This document shows positions 36,911 to 46,777 of a stretch of 64,000 nucleotides of DNA, piece by piece. Below the pieces are notes generated by a model that was not told the DNA's origin, did no database searches, and worked only from the letters and a program-made list of their open reading frames with translations. The position numbers and the translations under genes were made by a program. Source of the DNA: Acephala macrosclerotiorum (taxonomy: Eukaryota > Ascomycota > Leotiomycetes > Helotiales > Mollisiaceae). The stretch spans positions 1 through 64,000 of the forward strand of contig MU119241.1 of NCBI GenBank assembly GCA_014904845.1, read 5' to 3'. Position 1 is the first letter of the stretch; each line of letters starts with the position of its first letter.

Positions 36911-37866
36911 ATGATTTCATTGAAGCTTGAGATTAAAACCCAGCTTTTCCACACCATTCACATAGGCGGCGCCACCATCGACCTCGATATTTATGCCATT
37001 ATCGTTCATGGACTAATCAAAAATCCTATGTCAATCTCGTTCTCTCAACTCAAGCAACTGCCAAGCAAAACCATCACAGCATTCCACGAATGCTACGGCA
37101 ATCCTCTCAAGCCACCCACTACCAACGTATGGCGCATCGGAAAAGTAACTTGGACTGGTGTCCCTCTTAAACACATCCTCGAACTTGCACAGCCTCTTCC
37201 TGGAGTGAAGTTTGTCTGGTTCGATGGTCTTGAGTACGGATCTTTCGGAGGTGTGACGGCAGATCGGTATCAGAAAGACCTTCCTATCGAGAAGGCGATG
37301 TCTGATGAAGTGATACTGGCTTATGAGATGAATGGAGAGCCGTTGAGTAGGAAGAGAGGTGGACCTGTGAGATTGATTGTTCCGGGGTGGTTTGGGACGA
37401 ATATGACGAAGTGGATTTGCAGGATTTCGTTGCAACCTGAGAGAGCGAAAGGGCCTTTCACTACGATATTTTACAATGAGGTTGATCCTTTGAGCTTGGA
37501 AGGCAAGATGAGGCCTGTTTGGGGCGTTGAGCCGAATTCTATGATCGTGTGTCCAGCCCAAGGAGCTAAAGTCAAGCGAGGGGAGGTCGAAGTCTGGGGA
37601 TGGGCATGGAGCGAAGATGGAATTATAGATGTGGATATTCTCCTCGGTGAGGAGATGAAATGGCGGAAAGCAAAGTCGAACCTCGGGAAGACTTCAGGTG
37701 GCAGCGATTCAGCTGCTCAGTTATCCTTACGAGAGGTTCCTATCATTTGATAGCACGCGCGACGTCAGCATCAAGCCAACAGCAGCCGATCTCTGACAGA
37801 CGAAATCACTGCTATGCTGTAGCGCTCGAGGTTGAAGGTCCAATGTTCTATCATGAAAAAGTTTGA
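36911..37866 (+). pseudogene. molybdopterin oxidoreductase (sulfite-oxidase family), truncated and frameshifted
   Basis: Reads as a Mo-cofactor-binding domain followed by the Mo-co dimerisation domain: VHGLIKNPMSISFSQLKQLP, FHECYGNPLKPPT (likely Mo-ligand Cys), GGVTADRYQKDLPIEKA, YEMNGEPLSRKRGGPVRL, GWFGTNMTKWICRISLQ, KMRPVWGVEPNSMI, GWAWSEDG. Near 37680 the frame must change by one missing G (AAGG to AAG) to continue as VEPREDFRWQRF..GSYHLIARAT and end at 37866. The usual N-terminal segment containing the RNHG-type motif is missing or unrecognisable (FHTIHIGG), and the start abuts the DUF6536 stop. Enzymes of the family oxidise sulfite or similar substrates in mitochondria or peroxisomes. 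This copy is likely dead unless the one-base gap is a sequence error. Confidence 0.72.
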
Positions 37867-38212
37867 ATTGATGGAGGACTTTCTCGCCAATAAAGGGGTG
37901 GTTTCAGGGGCTCAAGCGACGAGACTGGCGACGAGCCGAGCCGGCAAAAAGGGAGAAGCTCGTTTTGCCTCAACCCCACATGATCGAAGTGAGGCTATTC
38001 AGAAATTTTATGCTTCCAGAAGTCTCTTATCTGATACCAAACCATACGAACAGATATGCGGATTGTGAATTCGGCATCTGTTTTTGACAACTTGTTACCA
38101 ACGTCACTTCGTTTCTTCGCAGCCATCCCCGACACACAATTTCTTCACTCTAAGGTGTCAGGGCCTCTCGTGGTCTTATTCCTGCTCTTGCAGCTCGTTG
38201 CAGCCTCCATGC

Positions 38213-39247
38213 CCTCAAAGTTCCTCGGCGGACTTGCCTCCGAAGCCTTCGACAGCTTCCCGACGTCCTACGAGCAAGCATCAAGACTAATCTCGGCGGC
38301 TACCACAAGCCCGAAGTTCCACGAAACACAATCTATGTCCAGACCTTCGAAGACAAAAAAGGAAAGCGTGTCTCTCTTCTTCCTCTCCTATGGCTCGAAA
38401 AACAGGTCACGCACGCTATCCTGGCCTCTATTCATCTGCATCCTAAACCTGGAGATATCCGATTGAATGACCACCCCTTCCATTCGGATGAGTACGATAT
38501 TACATGGCGGGAAGTCCAAGCGCTGAAGAATGATAACATCAAGGCGATGGCTATACTAGGTGGATCAGCGGGTGGTACATTTAAGTATTTTAATGGGACT
38601 GAAGAAGAGGTACTCACCCTCGCCTCCTCCCCTAAATGCCTCACTCACACCTCCTAGTTCTACACATACTACAACCCCCCCCTCCTCCTCAAACACAAAC
38701 TCCAAGGCCTAGACCTCGACATCGAGAAATCAGTCCTCATATTCGTCCCCCTCCGCCTCCCCAACGCCCTCCACCGCGACATAGGTCCAAAACTCATCCT
38801 AACCCTCTCACCCCTCTCATCCGCACTCCTTCCTCCTTCCTCCGATTTCGAAGAACAGAACCCCTCAGGATTCAGCCATCACGATCTAGACTCCCCCAGG
38901 CTCAGATACAAAATTGATTTCATGGTTCAATGCCCAGTTTTACGGACATTTCCGAAGGGACCGCCGACTTACGAGAGGGTGATTGAGGAGGGGAAGTGGA
39001 GGCCTGAGAGGGTGTGCTTGATAGTCCTGAATGTAGGCCTCCGAATCGATTTTTGAAGATAGAGAATCTGAGGCAGAGAATTAGAGAACTGAAGAAGAAA
39101 TGGAAGGGGTTTGCTGGGTTTGCTGGATGGGAATTCTTTGAAGCTGGGACTGGAGATGGAGTGATTGATAAGCCGTGGGATTGGTTGGTTGATGTTGGTG
39201 AGGAGCTGTTTAGGAAGGTGGATCATAATAAGAAAGATGAATTGTGA
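38213..39247 (+). pseudogene. GH18 chitinase-like protein, frameshifted
   Basis: Reads as a fungal GH18 (chitinase/endoglucosaminidase) barrel: VPRNTIYVQTFEDKKG, THAILASIHLHP, LNDHPFHSDEYDITW, KAMAILGGSAGGTFKYF, then after an intron at 38611-38658 FYTYYNP, KLQGLDLDIEKS, IGPKLILTLSPLSSALL and YKIDFMVQCPV. The catalytic DxxDxDxE motif keeps D-L-D-I-E but its first Asp appears as Gln (KLQGLDLDIE). Lesions: the N-terminal frame (from ATG 38213) is out of phase with the rest, and near 39019 one base is missing so that LDSPECRPPNRF..GWEFFEAGTG is read only after a shift. Likely inactive. The C-terminal frame ends at 39247. Confidence 0.65.
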
Positions 39248-39373
39248 GGTGGTGATGAGCGAATATGATACTTGAGATAAATTGCTGAAATGAGGATATC
39301 TGTGTGAGGGTTTCGTGAGTGCTTTCTGAAGCTTTTCATCTACGTATATGGTATCTTGAAATGATATGAATTC

Positions 39374-39399
39374 AAAAAAAAAAAAAAAAAAAAAAAAAA
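39374..39399. repeat. A26 homopolymer
   Basis: A run of 26 A follows the GH18 remnant in normal-composition DNA. It could be a slippage tract or the tail of a retroposed transcript. No target duplication was recognised around it. Confidence 0.7.
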
Positions 39400-39773
39400 C
39401 TTCCTCGTGATAGGCATGGAAAAGCTTCAACTTTGAAAGGTTCCATCACGAAAGAGTGGGTGCCTGGAGCGAGGGAATTGAGTGTCGTAGCTCCGAGCGA
39501 GTGTGAGTACGGATGGAAATACACTCCAGCAACAATATTTCTTGCCACTTGACACGCTCTTACCATGCCGGAGAAAGCATGAACTGCCATGCATAGGTAT
39601 GTAGGTGATTGAGAGGTATTTGTGGTGATGTTAAAGAAAAAGTTGACGGCGCTGGTCAGTCAATTGACAGGGCCTGGAGCTAGCGGCTTCTAGGCGCACC
39701 CCACCTAGCGACATCGCTCAAGCCACCCTAGAACTTCAATGGAAGCTAATCATCTCTCTCTTCCTCCAACACG

Positions 39774-41239
39774 ATGCGATTATGGACTTCAACTCTCAGA
39801 CAGAGCCAGTCTCTGTCAATTGACTTAATATCTGCTGGCTGTCGATCGAGATTCTTGAGGGCTGCTTGTTTGGGCACCTCTCAAACCGCCAGACATCTAC
39901 ACCATCAAACTACACCACAGGTACTACGGCATTCACGATGCAGACCTCAATCTGCCCCGCAGTCCCGCACTCCAACGACGCAGCGTTTCTATAGCAATCC
40001 TACTACTCCGGCTAATGAAGCCCCTAGCTTTGCATTTGCATTTGAGTGAGCTTCCCTCTCTGCAGACCGGCGGTGTCGAAGCTGATGTTCCGCGTCCAGC
40101 ATCGATGGTGTCCTTCTACGATCCTCGACTCCAATTCCTGGAGCAGCGAAAGCCCTCACATACCTCCATAATAATAATATACCCTTCATACTCCTGACCA
40201 ATGGAGGCGGGAAGTACGAGAGCGCGCGAGTAGCAGAGTTGACGGACAAGTTGGGCGTGCCCCTCTCTGAAGACAACTTCGTTCAATCACATACGCCATT
40301 CAAGCAATTGGTCGAGGGTTCCGAAGGAGTTGAAGCTCTGAAAGACAAAACTATCATGGTAACAGGTGGAGATGGAGATAAATGCCGGAAAGTTGCTGAG
40401 AGGTATGTCCTCCTGGAGGCTCCTTTGCTTCGACTATACTAAGGTGCCGCAGGTATGGATTCAAGAACGTGATTATTCCTGGAGATATCCTTATGGATAA
40501 TCCGACGATATGGCCATTCAGTCAAGTCTTCACACCCTATTATCAGAAGATCCATCGACCATTACCCCGTCCAGTTGACCGCGCAAACCCTACCAAATCT
40601 CTCAAAATCGACGCCATCTTCGTGTTTAATGACCCTCGAGACTGGGCTCTTGATTCGCAGATCATACTCGACCTTTTGTTATCAAAACAGGGAATACTTG
40701 GTACATATTCGGACAAGAATGGGAATACATCTCTGCCGAATAATGGTTGGCAGCAGGATGGCCAACCTATGCTCTACTTCTCCAACCCAGATCTGTTCTG
40801 GGCATCCAGCTACCATCTTCCACGGCTAGGTCAGGGTGGTTTCCAAGCTTCACTTCAGGGCGTTTGGGATGTCACAACCAGCGGAGCAGTATTGGAACGA
40901 ACAACAATTGGCAAACCATATCCCCAAACATACAGATACGCGGAGAATGTACTGAATACCTACCGCATGCAGCTTCTTGGTGGCACCGGAGCACGTCAGA
41001 AACACGTTGGGAGACTACAACGAGTTTTCATGGTTGGAGATAATCCAGAAAGCGACATACGAGGTGCCAATGAATACGAGAGCGCTCACGGCACGAAATG
41101 GACGAGTTGCTTGGTCAAGACTGGCGTTTTCAGAGAAGGCACGAAACCAGCATACGCACCCAAGGTCATAGTCGACGACGTGTTGGCGGCAGTCAAATGG
41201 GCTTTGAGATCAGAAGGATGGAAAGGCGATATTGCCTAG
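39774..41239 (+). CDS. HAD-superfamily hydrolase, CECR5/YKR070W type, mitochondrial
   Basis: Three exons, 39774-40045, 40100-40402 and 40453-41239, give 453 residues; introns of 54 and 50 nt have clean donors and acceptors. The N terminus is rich in Arg, Ser and Gln with no acidic residues for about 80 residues, as in a mitochondrial targeting peptide. HAD motifs: D91-x-D93 in FAFDIDGVLLRS, made only after splicing; ILLTNGGGKYES; Lys346 in TIGKPYPQTY; GDN near 387-389 in VFMVGDNPESDIRGAN. Length and order match the TIGR01456-type family (human CECR5/HDHD5, yeast YKR070W). The substrate is unknown. The gene is intact and lies between decayed genes and an intact transporter. Confidence 0.9.
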
Positions 41240-42087
41240 AACTAGAGGTTGAGATTTTGGGTAGGAGACTACAATCTCAACGATGTTTTGGAACTAGAGC
41301 AAGAGACGGAAAGATACCATAGACATGAGAATAGACAAAGACTTCAACCACAGCCCCAGGAAAGGGGTTGAGGCAATCTCAAAAGCAATCTGCGAGCTCT
41401 CGTTGAGTCATCACCGCACATGCTTGGCGGGGTTTTAGTCGCTGGGACAGGTTGGGACATTCTCAATTCCAAAATCAGACAACCAGGTTACGAACATTTT
41501 GGTTTGTTGAAAGTTCATATTCATTTCCAAAACATTCTTCAAATTGTCAAATGGAAGGACATTTTGGCGTCGACAAATGTGCAACTCAACACTCGACCTA
41601 CATTTCTACATCCTACACTGCAGTCACGTTCGTCCGGCTATGTGTGCCGGTCCAGGTCCCGTATCAGGTCCCGTGCCTCTTTAGCGCGTAAGCAGCCTGC
41701 ATCTGTCGCTGAACACCACCACTGTTGTTTCTCTCCTCGCTATGGAGCCCCACTGGAGAAGGAGAGCAATGGCGTGAAGGTGGATCTTTAGCACATTATT
41801 CTCGGCCGACATCCCACCTTTTCTGTGGGCGGGGTTCTGAATATAACCTCAAAGAGCGGTCTCGGTTTCATTTTTTGCTTCATTTTCCCTTTGCTTTCGT
41901 GAAATCACTCGTTGTTTTGAGGCTCGGTTGAAGATCACAGAATTGTCAAAAGCTTTGAACTTTCTCTGGATATATACGAGGTGTCTGTCCCTTCTGACCT
42001 TTCGATACATAATCGGAGTTATTACTTTTTGCATTCTCGTTACATATTGTGACCTGTGACCTACGAAAAAAAAGTTTACCGTTTAGG
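41240..42087. other. intergenic, no gene seen
   Basis: About 850 bp with the 3' region of the HAD gene and the upstream region of the DHA1 transporter. Short frames here lack recognisable features. Confidence 0.5.
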
Positions 42088-43936
42088 ATGGATAGGAAAA
42101 ATGGAATAGAGAGCAAATCTCAATCAATTTTAAATAAAGAACCCGACTCCTACCAACCATCTACCATCAATGAGAGAACGGATGAGGACGAGATCGATGT
42201 CAGTGGCAGTGATATTGAGAAGGGATTGCCGAACACCATTATACTACACCAACCCCCAGAAAAGAACGAAGACTCCAACATTGTCAATTGGGATGGACTA
42301 GATGACCCTGGAATGGCACTCAACTGGTCAGCGAGAAAGAAATGGACCACGATTCTCATCTTGGCGACTCTGACACTGCTCACGTATGTCACCTCCTCTC
42401 TGCGAAAGACGTTGTGCTGATGAATAGCAGCCCCTTCGCATCCTCTATGTTTGCACCAAGCGTTTCAATGGTTATGCAAGAATTCCACTCCGACAACGAA
42501 ACAATTGGTACACTTGTCGTCTCAATCTACCTTCTTGGCTATGCTTTCGGACCACTGTTCATCGCGCCTCTGAGCGAGATGTACGGTCGACTTCCAGTGT
42601 ACCACGGCTGCATGACTCTATTCATCCTCTTCAACGTCGCGTGTGCTAAATCTACGAACTTCCCGATGTTGATTGTGTTTCGGGTTCTTACGGGCACTGC
42701 TGGTGCTGGGCCATTGACTTTGGGACCAGGAAGTATCGCGGATATGTATCGGCAGGAGGAGAGAGGGAAGATCATGGCGATTTGGACATTGCCAATTCTC
42801 CTTGGACCAACGATTGGCCCTATTGCCGGAGGCTATTTGTCTGAATCTCTTGGATGTAAGCATCGATTTCTCGAAGGATTATTCCCTCTTTCGGCATGTC
42901 TCTGGAGTGCATTGCTCTATCTGCACTTCAACCGTGCTCGAGATGCACTCTCAAAACATGCATTTTGCTTCTTGAAACACACAAAAGAAGTTAGCTGACT
43001 CCAAAATCTTGATGGACAGGGAGGTGGGACTTTTGGTTCCTGATTATCGTGGTAAGTAAATTGTTCTCACCATATTCTCTCGATGCTTGCTGACAATGCC
43101 CGAAGACAGGAGCAGTATTTATGCTTTCCCTGCTCTTCCTTCGCGAAACCTCCCCCCTCATCCTCCTTGAACGCCGCGCCGCCCGCCTCCGCAAATCCAC
43201 GGGAAACCAGAACCTACAATCAGCACTCAAACCGCACCTCTCTCCGCGTCAAAACTTCCTCACTTCAATCATCCGCCCTACAAAAATGCTCATCTTCTCT
43301 CCCATCATCCTCGGACTCTCCATCCTCACAGCAGTTATCTACGGTGTCGTTTATCTTTTGTTCACGACCATGAGTTCAGTCTTCGAAGAAAATTTCAATA
43401 TCCCAACCGAAAACGTAGGCCTCATGTACCTAGGCATGGGCAGTGGGCAAATCCTTGGCGTCACAATCTTCGGTTTCGTCTCTGATAAAATCCTTAGAAA
43501 ACTTTCTTCAAAAAACGGAGGAGAAATGAAACCAGAATACCGCCTCCCTCCCCTCCTATTCGGAGTGGGTATGACCGGAGCAGGATTGGTATGGTACGGC
43601 TGGTCTGCCCAATACGCCTCTCAATGGATCGTTCCTATCCTCGGACAGGTGGTGGTAGGCGCGGGGGTTATTACGTGTTTTATGCCGGTGAGTGCGTATT
43701 TGGTGGATGGGTTCACGATCTATGCTGCGAGTGCGACTGCGGCGAATACGGTGTTGAGGTCTCTGGGAGGGGCTTTGTTGCCGTTGGCGGGGCCGAAGAT
43801 GTATGCGGCGTTGGGTTTGGGGGGTGGGAGTACGTTGTTGGCCGGGATTGTGTTGGCTTGTGTGCCGTTGGTTTTGGGGTTTATGAAGTATGGGGAGAGA
43901 ATTAGGACGAGTGAGAGGTGGAGGTTGAGGTTGTGA
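42088..43936 (+). CDS. MFS drug:H+ antiporter-1 (DHA1) type transporter
   Basis: Four exons, 42088-42383, 42431-42855, 43020-43051 and 43106-43936, give 527 residues in frame. The start MDRKNGIESKS is followed by about 80 hydrophilic cytosolic residues, then MFS motifs: NWSARKKW, GYAFGPLFIAPLSEMYGR, RVLTGTAGAGPLTLGPGSIADM, ERGKIMAIWTLPILLGPTIGPIAGGYLSESLGW, RWDFWFLIIV, FLRETSPLILLERRAARLR, and the second half with VFEENFNIPTENVGLMYLG, QWIVPILGQVVVGAGV and TVLRSLGGALLPLAGP. Twelve membrane segments are expected at the plasma membrane. The family exports drugs, toxins or metabolites; the substrate is unknown. The second intron is the 164-nt introner-like copy, and the third uses an AAG acceptor. 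The gene is intact. Confidence 0.9.
42856..43019 (+). other. introner-like intron, copy B
   Basis: A 164-nt intron with donor GTAAGCA, branch-like CTGAC (42995-42999) and acceptor ACAG. It has the same length as the HET-ankyrin intron at 32770-32933 and about three quarters identity without gaps (count by eye). Many of the differences are C/T or A/G. It splits T|GG of a Trp codon in the conserved MFS sequence GW-RWDFWF, so the exon junction is certain. Neighbouring introns of the same gene are only 47 and 54 nt. Confidence 0.85.
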
Positions 43937-45502
43937 GGGATTGCAGAAGATTTGGAATGAAGATGAGATTGAGGCGTTAATTTGCTGTTTTCGTTTCGTT
44001 GACAATGAGGAGACCACATGGCAAGCGCTGACTGTTGGTTCCAAGACTTCACTAGTATTGCGACTTTACTTTATGTCTTTCTGGTGCATGCAAGACTATT
44101 CGCTGCTTTCACAAGTGCGGCGGCTTCAAGCAGAGATGGTCTGTGGGCATATCTACGGAAGTTACTTCGTGACTGAGCAGCATCCAACCTCGCACTGTCT
44201 CTGCTACATGTTTATCCTTCCTATTGCAATCCGATTTACATTTCGATGTTAGGATATTTGCTCCTTAGATCGTCGGATTATGACTCAAACAATAATAGAG
44301 ATCCGTCAATGCATCGGCACTTTTCTAAATATGGCTAGTAGTTCTGAGCATCTCCACTCATTTTTTATGGGTCACTCGATCGCTTTCAAGTTTCATATAA
44401 GGGAACGTTTTATGGCGATTCGCGACATCTGCCATTGCTAGTTCATTAATTTTGCTATTACAAGTCATCCTTTAAATACCCAGGGAGTGCGTTCATGCAC
44501 TGTTGTCCTCCACCTCTTCCGCCGCCTCCTCAATTTCCTCCCCCTTAAGTTTGTTTGCAACATTCCGGGACGTTCCGCAAACTTTCGGGCCCTTCTTATG
44601 CCCAGGGCGTGCATTTCTGGCCATTGCCCTTCAAATACCCACACTTACTTCGACATTTCCTTGCAACAAGTTCTTTTGCCCTAGTCCTAAGACTCGATAA
44701 AGTTCTAGTCCTAGGAAAGAATCCTGAGTGGCATAAGGAAGCTTTTTCTGGTCCTGCTAAGCCTCCTGGGTTTCTGTACCGTAATCCAATGCGTCTCTAG
44801 CTACCTTGACCACCGGTGACATAAGATGGTCATCGCCGTCCCGCATCGAAAAATACCTGACCCAGTCTTCTGGATCCTCAGCATTACACATATAGTCATA
44901 CGCCTCCTCCTTGCTCTCTAGGACTTTCTCCACATCCTCCCTTATGATCCGATCGCGAAGAGCGGCTGCCAGGTTGCCCAGGTGAGACGCTATAATATCC
45001 CAACCATAATGCAGAAATTAACTTATATGGTAGTTGCCTCGTTGTACAGTACTTTTGGTACTCTTGGGCATGCTCTTGCACGCGGCTCTTATAGTGATAT
45101 GTCTATTGTTTTTATTTTTGCTCATCCTGGAGCAATGCATCATCATGGTACAAGCGCTCAATGACGATGAAAGCTGAAGACATTATTGGTGATGATATTG
45201 TCGAAGTTGAGTTAGAAGTTTCTGGCTAAATTCTGTACTATGATGAGAACAAGAGCTATCATGTGGGAGGAGTTCTTATTTTGCGAGTTTTGTTGTTAGT
45301 ATCTATCAAATAGAGACGGTATCTACATACCGTCTTGACGGTTGATGGATGAGAAGCGTTGGGATCGTTGAGATAAATAAGGTTGCAGCAGCACTACATA
45401 CAGATTTATGGGACGGAAAATCTTCTCGCCATACCGGCATCATACTTTGCTAGCTCTCATACGGAAGAAAAAGCAATACTATCCATTGAAACCCAATGTC
45501 CC
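43937..45502. other. intergenic with weak minus-strand coding trace
   Basis: No confident gene. On the minus strand at about 44800-45000 a frame reads VEKVLESKEEAYDYMCN and EDPEDWVRYFSMRDGDDHL, which has coding-like composition, and at about 44630-44690 a Cys-rich stretch KCRSKCGYLKGNGQKC resembles a zinc knuckle. They are in different frames and no family is recognised. This could be a decayed element or gene. Confidence 0.3.
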
Positions 45503-45913
45503 TTAAAACCCCCTCACCCAAAAGAAACGCACACCTCTTAGCCAACTTCTAATTAGTAAGCGCACCCCTCTCTTCCTTACCAAACCACTCATCCTAGGCC
45601 TTTCACCACCAATAGCCATGACTGTCACCCTCTCTAACAATCTTACAGTATCTTCCTCCCATACTAGCAGCTGACCTTTAATCCTTATACCTTTCGACGC
45701 CGAAGGGTGTCCGGAATTCGCAAACCGTGACCAAGAGCCAGAAGCCTGCTTCGCAAACTGCCCATCTGTCGGCTTATCATCAAAGTGCGACACTTCATCA
45801 AACAAGTACGGGATATCCGTGACATGCGAAATCCCCTTTCTAGGAAGCCCTTCGGCGCTTAGCAAGCCAGAGAGCGTGGTCTAGTTCAGGTAGTACAAGA
45901 ACACGAGTAGTGA
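45503..45913 (-). pseudogene. type-B carboxylesterase C-terminal remnant
   Basis: The minus strand reads YYLN-stop-TTLSGLLSAEGLPRK, GISHVTDIPYLFDEVSHFDD and SGSWSRFANSGHPS, the C-terminal catalytic-His region and following helix of fungal carboxylesterases/lipases (GxxHxxDIPYxF; W.RFA..G.P). Only this end is present. The expected N-terminal oxyanion and GESAG regions are not seen upstream, and a stop precedes the fragment near 45883. It is a truncated relic without function. Confidence 0.6.
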
Positions 45914-46777
45914 GGGTAGAGTTTTGAGACTACAATGTAGCGAAACGGGGAATAAGTTGGCTGCTATGGCTCGTCAAAATGTGTGTTGCGGAGCTGTAAC
46001 TATCATTCTCAGCACGAGTCAGTGGAATTCTTAAAGTTTGCTCTAGCTTGATAGTCTTCTTGGGCTGTTTGGCAGGGCTAAATGGCGCTCAACCCATCGG
46101 CGTCCACTTAACTGATACTTTTAAGTACGAAATTATGCTATAATAAAGGAGGGTTAAGAGAAAAAGTTCGGAGGTTCAGGTTGGGATTTGAAGAGCATTC
46201 CCGGCTTCTTGACGTTGTTACCGATCTCGGTCAGGGGCTCTCTTAGTGTTAGCGAGAAAGATGATAACATCTTGTTCTCTTACTTTGTTTATCACGGAGC
46301 ACGAAGAGTAAATACTGAAACACGGAAAATGACCCAAATAAAATGCAAATACAGCCGCCCTTCCACCTTTCCATGCGGTAAGGAAGCAACTAATTGTCCG
46401 ATTCCGATATGGAGTGGAAGCTGCAAAGTCGGCACGTCTTCGCCAACCATACTCCAGTCCATACCTTGAAGGATTTCAAAAAGCTTGAAAGATCTTTTGC
46501 TTATGCCAAAACCCCCAGTCGAATGACTGAGCTGGCTTGCTTGCCTCTGATGTCTTTCGATCAAGAAACATACATAATTCGAGTCCACACCAGAAGCTGG
46601 ACCCATGATGCATCAACGTCTCATACGAGCAACACTTTCCCATGGACGAATTCGAATAATGCTGTTCAAAAGAATCCGAACGGTAAAATATAATTCCAAG
46701 AAAATAAAAACAGAAGTGAAACTGTGCGCGCAAAGGTGTTCTATTGCTGTCAATTTGAGAAGGCGGGGTAATTACTA
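45914..46777. other. intergenic, no gene seen
   Basis: Normal composition. Short frames on both strands show no domain or signal. It lies downstream of the DUF3433 gene. Confidence 0.5.

Noticed and set aside
44630..45000. Retroelement gag with zinc knuckle
   Set aside because: The Cys-rich stretch and the acidic frame are in different frames and no polymerase, protease or LTR accompanies them.
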